Of a DNA stretch of 64,000 bases, positions 8,667-16,026 are shown piece by piece. The notes below the pieces were generated by a model. That model did no database searches, was not told the DNA's origin, and was given only the letters and a program-made list of their open reading frames with translations. This stretch comes from Lactobacillus kimbladii (GTDB lineage: Bacteria > Bacillota > Bacilli > Lactobacillales > Lactobacillaceae). The DNA is taken from the NCBI RefSeq assembly GCF_014323605.1, contig NZ_SCMB01000006.1, positions 27,428-91,427 of the forward strand, given 5' to 3'. Position numbers and translations under genes: made by a program. How positions within the stretch are numbered: position 1 is the stretch's first letter; the number at the start of each line of letters is the position of its first letter.

Positions 8667-10685
8667 TTAAAACAGTATTTGGATTGTCTCTAATGGTGCT
8701 AGAGTTTCATTAATAATAGCAATACCATTTTCAACATTAATGTGGACTTTTGTTTTCCTGACAGAGTTATTGACTTTCCTAATAATTGTAGCTTCATTAC
8801 TTGTTAGTGGTGCAGATAAGTGCCATTTTATTTGTTGATAGCCATCTAAAGTAAAGTTGGCTAACCAAGCTTTTTGACCATCATTTTCAATAAACAGCTT
8901 AACATTTGGCATTCCCAATAAATAGTCTACTGGCGTAACACTATCAAGTATTTGTTGCAACAGACCCTGTTTGTATGTAGTAAATTGAGATTCCCAGCCA
9001 TAGCGTGGATCTTGATCCATTGGGAGGATAACGATATGCTGGTCAATAACGGCCATGACGTTACCTAATTTTTCATCAATTGCATTATAAGCAAAAGACC
9101 ACACTTTTACAAAACTTTGCGGTTGATATTCAATTTTTAAATAGTTTCCTGTTTGCTGCAACATTGTAATTCGCGGACTTTCAACTCCGTCAACAATCTG
9201 TCCATCTGCCTGTTCAAAAACTTGATAGTTTGAACGAAATGGATGCCACTCTGCTTTTTTAATATGCAGTAAATTGGCTAAATTTCTGTCTAGTAAAACT
9301 TGGATGCATTCACCATCAAGCAACACAAAATTGTTTTTAACTAATTCATTAATTTGTGAATTTGACAAATTACGTAAAAGCTGACCAGAAATAGCAACTA
9401 CTTCATTTTTCAGTAAAGTTTTTTTACTGATAGGCAAAATTGTTGTAGCAAAACCAAAAGCTCCCAAAAGACTGGTCCAATTCTTTTCGTGAGGTAAAAG
9501 CTCCTCAATATTTTTGCCAGTTTTAGTTTGCAAATAGTAACTAGAGTCTTGATCAACCAAAACTTTTATTCCTCTTAAGTGGTCTATCGGCAAGCGATTT
9601 GCTAATAGTTGGTTAACAAACGGTTTAATTTGAGCGAGCATTCCTGCATAGTGCCAACTATCATTGATACCGTTGCCCATCATATCAAATAAATTAAGTA
9701 AAATTCCCTGGCTTCCAATTAGGGCGGAAGTAATAATCTGAAATGCGGTAAACGCATTTGACTTAACTAATGGAGAATACATATAGCTTTCCAATTCAGG
9801 GTACAGTTCTGCATTTTCACCTAAAAACGCAGCGGTAATGCGAGTATATTCTTCGAAATATCTACCGTATTGTAATGGTGCAACTTCATTATAAGCAGGT
9901 AAATGAGGCCGAGCCACCTTGGGATGACCTTCTCCAGCCTGTGCCTTAAATAAATTATCCCAATCGCGACCTTCAAGAGCATGCCAATCAGGATAGGAAG
10001 TCATTTGTGCCAGATCTGTCTCAGGACTAACCTTGTGAACAGCCTGTTCAATTATATGCTCGGTTTCAATCATCTCTTGACGAGCCTGGTCAAGGTAAAC
10101 CTGTCTTTCTTTAGTTGGTTTACCAGGCTGCAACATCTTTTTAACAAATTCTGCACGCGTTTCCTTTTTGCCTAATTTTTCGTTATATAGTTTCATGTGA
10201 TAATCACAAAAGCACATTAATTTAAGGGGTGAATGGTTGTAATGGCGAAAATCATCTTCCAGCCATAACCTGCGGGGATGGATGCTGGCATATTGTGCGT
10301 AGGTATTTGCTAAATATTTACGCCATGTTGGATCAGCTGGACAAGCCATATCTTTGGCTTTATTGCCATTAATATCAACGAAAGTATTAAAGCCAATTTC
10401 AGGATTAACTTGGTAGCCTCGATCTGAATGCATAATGGTTGTCCAGGGGTTTAAACTAGTTGTTACACCAATTTTAGAAAGTTCTTTTTGTAAAGGTTTT
10501 ATGGCATCTAACCATACTTGAGTCTCAGCTTTAGTTAAGTGGCTATGGTTTAGTTCTTCACCATTTATAAAAAAAGCAACATCGTCAATTTTACTCTCTT
10601 TAACAAATTTAATTAATTTTTCGTTTTTTGCTGGAGTGTTTGCTTTTGGATCCAGCATGTACCTTAACGTATAAATAAATGACAT
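8667..10685 (-). CDS. Predicted cytosolic glycosidase, GH42-like (function uncertain)
   Basis: A 672-aa protein without signal peptide. I do not recognise the exact family. The first half reads like a TIM barrel: strand-like DDVAFFING, LNPWTTIMHSDRG and RRLWLEDDFRHYNH, the last a plausible place for an acidic catalytic residue, followed by CFCDYH. The middle segment (SALIGSQGILLNLFDMMGNG) and residues about 365-480 (HLRGIKVLVDQDSSYY... VVAISGQLLRNLS) resemble the barrel end and amidotransferase-like trimerisation domain of GH42 enzymes. The end looks like a beta-sandwich. The start has AGGAA 8 nt upstream. It sits convergent to the PTS operon and divergent from the GH31 gene, so it probably cleaves an imported oligosaccharide. 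GH42-like membership is an inference from layout. Confidence 0.55.
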   Translation of the reverse strand: MSFIYTLRYMLDPKANTPAKNEKLIKFVKESKIDDVAFFINGEELNHSHLTKAETQVWLDAIKPLQKELSKIGVTTSLNPWTTIMHSDRGYQVNPEIGFNTFVDINGNKAKDMACPADPTWRKYLANTYAQYASIHPRRLWLEDDFRHYNHSPLKLMCFCDYHMKLYNEKLGKKETRAEFVKKMLQPGKPTKERQVYLDQARQEMIETEHIIEQAVHKVSPETDLAQMTSYPDWHALEGRDWDNLFKAQAGEGHPKVARPHLPAYNEVAPLQYGRYFEEYTRITAAFLGENAELYPELESYMYSPLVKSNAFTAFQIITSALIGSQGILLNLFDMMGNGINDSWHYAGMLAQIKPFVNQLLANRLPIDHLRGIKVLVDQDSSYYLQTKTGKNIEELLPHEKNWTSLLGAFGFATTILPISKKTLLKNEVVAISGQLLRNLSNSQINELVKNNFVLLDGECIQVLLDRNLANLLHIKKAEWHPFRSNYQVFEQADGQIVDGVESPRITMLQQTGNYLKIEYQPQSFVKVWSFAYNAIDEKLGNVMAVIDQHIVILPMDQDPRYGWESQFTTYKQGLLQQILDSVTPVDYLLGMPNVKLFIENDGQKAWLANFTLDGYQQIKWHLSAPLTSNEATIIRKVNNSVRKTKVHINVENGIAIINETLAPLETIQILF

Positions 10686-10860
10686 ATTCGTGTTCCTATA
10701 TAAAACTAATTACTAAAACTAATTTTATCATAGAGATAAATAAATTTCCTTTAAAATTCAGATAAGAAAACTATACTTCAATAGTTTAAATTGTAAATAT
10801 TTATTAAAAAATAACAAATAATATATATAAGATCAAAACATGGGTGGACAAGATATTTAA

Positions 10861-10897
10861 AATAACCGTTTATTTATAGAACTAAAGATAATATAAT
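10861..10897 (+). promoter_or_regulatory. Candidate promoter of the surface GH31 gene with AATAACCGTT element
   Basis: TATAAT lies at 10892-10897 with no good -35 box; the expected -35 position (about 10869-10874) overlaps the edge of AATAACCGTT (10861-10870). The same 10-mer occurs at 5801-5810 upstream of the PTS promoter, so it may be a shared binding site. Confidence 0.45.
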
Positions 10898-10903
10898 ATA
10901 TTT

Positions 10904-10917
10904 ATAAAACGCTTTCT
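10904..10917 (+). promoter_or_regulatory. cre (CcpA) site before the surface GH31 gene
   Basis: ATAAAACGCTTTCT matches WGAAARCGYTTWCN at 13 of 14 and begins 7 bp after the -10 element, the same geometry as at the PTS operon. Confidence 0.7.
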
Positions 10918-10953
10918 AGATAATAAATAATAATTAACAAAAGGGGAAAAATA

Positions 10954-13900
10954 ATGTCGAAACAAAATAATTTTAATAATACAGCAAAAATAAGAAATGA
11001 GGACAGACATAATTCTTTTAAGCGAATTGGAGTGGGTGTTGCTTCAATAGCACTAACATCGATTTCTATTGGGATTATGTATTGTCCTTCTCAAGTTGTT
11101 AGTGCCAAGGTGGTTACTCACCAGTCTACAAAAAATAAAAAGCATGTAAAGAAGAATAAGAGGATTTTAAAAAAGACTAGAAAAAATAGAAAGTCAGTTT
11201 CCGTTATAAAAACTAAAAAAGTAACTAAAAAGATCATTGCTAACAATAATGAAACAATAGAAAACGATCAAAGCAATGAAACTAACAATGAAACAATAGA
11301 AAATTCTCAAAATAATAATACTAACAAACAAACTGAACAGACACAAAGTAAAGTAAGTACTGATGAAACTAGTCAAAATGCGATTGCTAGCATTGAAAAG
11401 AAAGATAAATATTTTGAAGTTACTTATACTAATGGACAAGTAGCCCGACTATATGTATTAAGTCCAAAGATGTTTCGTTATTATATAGATCCCAAGAAAG
11501 AATATGGCGATCCTGAACAATCTCAAAAAGATTTAAATGCAAAAATGCTACAAGAAGATGCTTATGGAACGGGTGGATTAGAAGCTACAAAATATGAGGA
11601 AACTGAAAATGGTTGGAAGTTGTCAACTGGTACAATTGATATTAACTTTGATAAGACAGCGGGAACTATGAGCGTAAGTAAAGGAAATAGGGTGATTTTA
11701 CAAGAGGATAAGCCAATTTCTATTACTGATGATTCAAGTACACAAACACTAAAAGACGATAAAGGTAGTAATTATTTTGGTGGAGGAACTCAAAATGGTA
11801 GGTTCAATCTGACCGGTGACAAAATTCAAATTGTAAATACCAATAACTGGGTTGATCAAGGTGTAGCGTCTCCTAATCCATTTTACTGGTCATCTAAGGG
11901 ATATGGTGTCGTGCGTAATACTTTTGCACCAGGTAGTTATGACTTTGATAGCATGTCAGATGGAAATATAGCAACAACTCATAATGAAAATAGATTTGAT
12001 GCAATTTATTTCTTTGATGACTCCTCTTACGACCTGATTCATGATTACCAAGAGCTAACTGGATTACCTGCTTTGACACCAATCTATGGTTTCTACGAAG
12101 CGCACTTAAACGCATATAACCGTGATTACTGGGTTGAAGTTCCCGAAGGAACTTCTGGTGCCATAAAATATCCAGATGGAAAATACTATAAGGAATATCA
12201 GCCTGCTGATCTTCCGGCTGATTTGAAGGATAAAGCAATTCGCGAAACTTTAAATGGTGAAAATGGAGGAACTAGTTATCAATTCAGTGCACGGGCAATG
12301 ATTGATCAATATTTATCTCATGATATGCCCATTGGTTGGTTCTTACCTAATGACGGCTATGGCGCAGGTTATGGTCAAACTGACTCGTTAGAGGGCAATC
12401 TAGCAAATTTAGCAGAATTTATTGATTATGCTAATTCGAAAGGGCTGCAAGTAGGTTTGTGGACTCAGCAAAATCTATCACCTGTTGATCCTGCAAATCC
12501 TAAGCCTAGTGACCGCGACTTTGAAAAAGAAATTCAAAATGGTGTTACTGCATTAAAAACTGATGTGGCTTGGGTAGGTTATGGTTATTCCTTTGGCCTT
12601 AATGCAACTCAAACTGCTGCAAGCATGATTAACAAGATTAAGGGTGATCTTTTACGACCATTTATTATTACTGTGGACGGTTGGGCTGGTACGCAAAATA
12701 CGGCAGCTGTTTGGACAGGTGATGAAACAGGAGGAGAATGGGAATATATTCGTTTCCAAATACCTACGTATATTGGATCAGGACTTTCAGGTCAACCTAA
12801 CTCTGCATCAGATATGGATGGCATTTTTGGTGGTGAAAATCCAATTGTTAACGCTAGGGAATATGAATGGAAAGCATTTACTCCGATTCAATTAAATATG
12901 GATGGCTGGGGTTATAATCCTAAAAATCCATTTGCATTTGATGAAAATACTACTAATATTAATAGAGCTTACTTGAAACAAAAATCAATGTTAATGCCAT
13001 ATATTTATAGTATAGCTGCAGATTCAACTTTTGCTGGCAAGCCAATGGTTAGAGCAATGTTTCTTGATTACCCAGATTATCCTGAGGCCTACACTAATTT
13101 GGTAAAATATCAATATCTTTGGGGTGATAATTTCCTGGTTGCGCCGATTTATCAAAACACGGCAAGTGATGAAAAAGGAAATGATGTTCGTAATGGAATA
13201 TATTTACCTGATAAAAACCAAATATGGATTGACTATTATACTGGGAAAGAATATCAAGGTGGTCAAGTTCTTAATGATTTTGCTGCTCCAATTTGGAAAT
13301 TGCCTGTTTTTGTTAAGGCAGGAGCTATTATTCCAGTTGCACCAGCAACGAATACGCCAAAAGATTATCTAAATCTGAAAGAGAATAGACGTGAATTTGA
13401 AATTTATCCTTCTGGAAATAGTAATTTTACTGTTTATGATGATGACGGAATTTCTGCACAATACAAAAATGAAAAATACACACGAACTCAGATTCATTCT
13501 GCGCTAGATGGCTCTAAGCTGACAATTACAGTCGATCCTACAAAGGGTACTTATCAAGGTATGAATCCTAATAAGACTACAGAATTTGATATCAGAACTA
13601 AGTCTAACCCTACTACTATTACTGTTAAGATAGGTTCAAAGGATGTCAAACTAAGGCAAGCAAGTGACCTAGAGGATTATCAGAAATCTACTAATGTTTA
13701 TTTCCTAGATAATTCTTATTTAACAAATTCATATTTGAAAGATATGGGTGAAGGTCTTAAACAAAGCTTTTTACGTATTAAACTTGATAAAACTGATGTT
13801 ACTCAAAATGGAATTGTAGTGTCACTTGACGGTATCAGTGAAGATGCAAATCCTGTAAATAAAATTCCTGATGAAAGCTCGGAAGTAAAAGTCCCTTCGG

Positions 13901-15801
13901 ATATTAAACAAGATTCTGATAAGACTACAAAAAATACTATTGCTATATCATGGACTCCAGTTGACGGAAGTCAAAGTTATAACTTAAAAGTTGATAATGT
14001 TTTGTATACCAACATTAAGAAACCAGAATTTATATTAACTGACCTAAAGCCAAATTCACAGCATACATTCCAAGTACAGACTGTAACTGAAACAGCTGTT
14101 TCTCCTTGGAGTGATATTCAAACATTTAAGTCAAATGAAGATGAACTTAAAAATGCTGTGAAAGTTACTTATGTCAATACAGAGTCAAATATTAAAGGTA
14201 CTAATATCTGGCAATCTGGTACACCTGGTGAAAATTTATTTGACGGTGATCTAACTAGTCAAGCACATACCAATTGGTTTACATCGGGTCCGGAACAAGA
14301 TGCTACACCAATGACTATTACAACTCATTTGGATGGAATTACTGATCTTGACCGTTTTGTTTATGTACCAAGAGATGATGGTGGTAAAAACGGCATGATA
14401 AAGGCCATGAATATTCAAACTAGCGTTGATGGCATTCATTGGAAAGAAGCAGGAAGTGGTTCAAACTGGTCTTATGATAAAGATAAAAAGGAAATAAAAT
14501 TTGCACCTGGTACAAAGGCTTATTGGGTAAAATTTATAATCCCACAAAACAGCACATATAATAAATTTGTCTCTGGTCAAGAATTTTTGCTTTACAAAAA
14601 AGATGGTACTAAAGCTGTACTTCCTGGAGATATTAATAATGATGGCGTAATAGATGATAATGATGTAACTTCCTTGTCCAATTATGCGGGAGAGACGCGT
14701 GGTAAAGATAATGATTTTGATGGCTATGTTGAAAATGGTGATCTTAATCAAAACGGAATGATTGATGCGTTTGATATCAATTATGTTTTGACTCAATTAG
14801 GAAATCCACCAGCAAATATTGATGAAAGTGCCAAAGTTACCCCTTCAGGTAAGCTAACTATTTCTACAGATAAAAACAGCTATAATGAAGGTGATACAGT
14901 CACTGTAACTATTAGTGCAAGTAATTTAAAAAATGTCAATACTCTGTCTGCTAGACTGCCATATAGTTCGCAGGAATTAAAATTTGAAGGCATTCAAAAT
15001 GGAAGCTTAACAGGAAGTATGACAAGTTTCTCTAAGAATAAGACTCATTCAGATAATAGCACGGATGTATTTGTAATTTATGGTAATAGAGGAGAAGCAC
15101 CGCTGCTTAATGGTTATGGAACTGTTGCAACAATTAAGTTTACTGCGTTAAAGCCATTGAATGGGAAAACTATTACTTTTGGTCTTAAAGATCAAATGCT
15201 GGTGAACAAGGGGTCTTTGGAATATGAGCCGGAAGATACTGAAACAATTAGCATTAAAGTTAAAGAAAAAGCTGAGAATCAGCATAATGATACAGGCAAT
15301 TCTGGCAATACAGGTAACTCTGGCAATACAGGTAATATCACAAATAGCAATATCACTTCTCCAACAGCAAATACATCGGATCAGACAGAACCAAATAAGG
15401 ACAAGGATAAAGAAAACACAGACAATAATAAATTTAAGACAAGTAAAGTCTTGATGCATAATGCATATATTTATGATGAAAACAGTCAAAGAAAAGATGA
15501 TAGTGTTCTAAAAGCTGGCTCTAAGGTAATGGTCCTTGGTAAAAAAGTGATTAATAATAAAGAATACTATGATTTAGGAAATAGTCGCTTTATAGCAGCT
15601 GGCAATATTGATGGATTGGATCGCAAACTTCGTCATAATTCATACATATACAATAGGAAGGGAAAGAGAGTAGGACGTAAAGTTTTGAAAAAGGGTAAGA
15701 AAGTAGAAACATATGGTAGTGCAATAAAGATAGGGTTTAAGAAGTACTATACAATAGGTAAAAACAAATATGTAAAGAAAGTTAATTTTTACTCGATATA
15801 A
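10954..15801 (+). CDS. Surface GH31 glycosidase with FN3, CBM32, dockerin, cohesin-like and two SLAP domains
   Basis: A 1615-aa secreted, wall-bound enzyme. Layout: signal region (1-about 52); Lys- and Asn-rich linker (to about 145); mutarotase-like N domain and GH31 barrel (about 150-960) with predicted nucleophile D537 (ALKTDVAW) and acid/base D590 (VWTGDETGGEW); FN3 (about 996-1061); CBM32/F5-8 type C (about 1070-1216); dockerin (about 1225-1285) with two calcium loops (DINNDGVIDDND, DLNQNGMIDAFD); cohesin-like beta-sandwich (about 1300-1437); Asn/Ser/Gly linker; two SLAP repeats (about 1499-1615). A GH31 domain followed by FN3 recalls the alpha-N-acetylgalactosaminidase subgroup of GH31 (Enterococcus faecalis type), and a CBM32 often binds Gal/GalNAc. 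With agaS nearby, alpha-GalNAc hydrolysis is my best guess. Alpha-glucosidase or alpha-xylosidase activity is not excluded. Confidence 0.88.
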   Translation: MSKQNNFNNTAKIRNEDRHNSFKRIGVGVASIALTSISIGIMYCPSQVVSAKVVTHQSTKNKKHVKKNKRILKKTRKNRKSVSVIKTKKVTKKIIANNNETIENDQSNETNNETIENSQNNNTNKQTEQTQSKVSTDETSQNAIASIEKKDKYFEVTYTNGQVARLYVLSPKMFRYYIDPKKEYGDPEQSQKDLNAKMLQEDAYGTGGLEATKYEETENGWKLSTGTIDINFDKTAGTMSVSKGNRVILQEDKPISITDDSSTQTLKDDKGSNYFGGGTQNGRFNLTGDKIQIVNTNNWVDQGVASPNPFYWSSKGYGVVRNTFAPGSYDFDSMSDGNIATTHNENRFDAIYFFDDSSYDLIHDYQELTGLPALTPIYGFYEAHLNAYNRDYWVEVPEGTSGAIKYPDGKYYKEYQPADLPADLKDKAIRETLNGENGGTSYQFSARAMIDQYLSHDMPIGWFLPNDGYGAGYGQTDSLEGNLANLAEFIDYANSKGLQVGLWTQQNLSPVDPANPKPSDRDFEKEIQNGVTALKTDVAWVGYGYSFGLNATQTAASMINKIKGDLLRPFIITVDGWAGTQNTAAVWTGDETGGEWEYIRFQIPTYIGSGLSGQPNSASDMDGIFGGENPIVNAREYEWKAFTPIQLNMDGWGYNPKNPFAFDENTTNINRAYLKQKSMLMPYIYSIAADSTFAGKPMVRAMFLDYPDYPEAYTNLVKYQYLWGDNFLVAPIYQNTASDEKGNDVRNGIYLPDKNQIWIDYYTGKEYQGGQVLNDFAAPIWKLPVFVKAGAIIPVAPATNTPKDYLNLKENRREFEIYPSGNSNFTVYDDDGISAQYKNEKYTRTQIHSALDGSKLTITVDPTKGTYQGMNPNKTTEFDIRTKSNPTTITVKIGSKDVKLRQASDLEDYQKSTNVYFLDNSYLTNSYLKDMGEGLKQSFLRIKLDKTDVTQNGIVVSLDGISEDANPVNKIPDESSEVKVPSDIKQDSDKTTKNTIAISWTPVDGSQSYNLKVDNVLYTNIKKPEFILTDLKPNSQHTFQVQTVTETAVSPWSDIQTFKSNEDELKNAVKVTYVNTESNIKGTNIWQSGTPGENLFDGDLTSQAHTNWFTSGPEQDATPMTITTHLDGITDLDRFVYVPRDDGGKNGMIKAMNIQTSVDGIHWKEAGSGSNWSYDKDKKEIKFAPGTKAYWVKFIIPQNSTYNKFVSGQEFLLYKKDGTKAVLPGDINNDGVIDDNDVTSLSNYAGETRGKDNDFDGYVENGDLNQNGMIDAFDINYVLTQLGNPPANIDESAKVTPSGKLTISTDKNSYNEGDTVTVTISASNLKNVNTLSARLPYSSQELKFEGIQNGSLTGSMTSFSKNKTHSDNSTDVFVIYGNRGEAPLLNGYGTVATIKFTALKPLNGKTITFGLKDQMLVNKGSLEYEPEDTETISIKVKEKAENQHNDTGNSGNTGNSGNTGNITNSNITSPTANTSDQTEPNKDKDKENTDNNKFKTSKVLMHNAYIYDENSQRKDDSVLKAGSKVMVLGKKVINNKEYYDLGNSRFIAAGNIDGLDRKLRHNSYIYNRKGKRVGRKVLKKGKKVETYGSAIKIGFKKYYTIGKNKYVKKVNFYSI

Positions 15802-15865
15802 AAATAAAAACTAGATTAAATCTATCAAGTTTTTAATTATTTAGTTACTAAGCGACTAAAATTTT

Positions 15866-15905
15866 CCCCATAATTAGAATTACTAATTATGGGGTTTTAT
15901 TTTTC
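15866..15905 (+). terminator. Rho-independent terminator after surface GH31 gene
   Basis: CCCCATAATTAG / CTAATTATGGGG (15866-15877, 15883-15894), 5-nt loop, then TTTTATTTTT. Confidence 0.95.
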
Positions 15906-16026
15906 TAACTAGTAGGAAAAAACAATGTTATGACAAAAACTTATCATAAAGCTATTTATACTTTCTTAGATTTAGCATATAATCAAATTTATCAAATATT
16001 TTAAGAAAGATTAATTTTCTTCTAAT

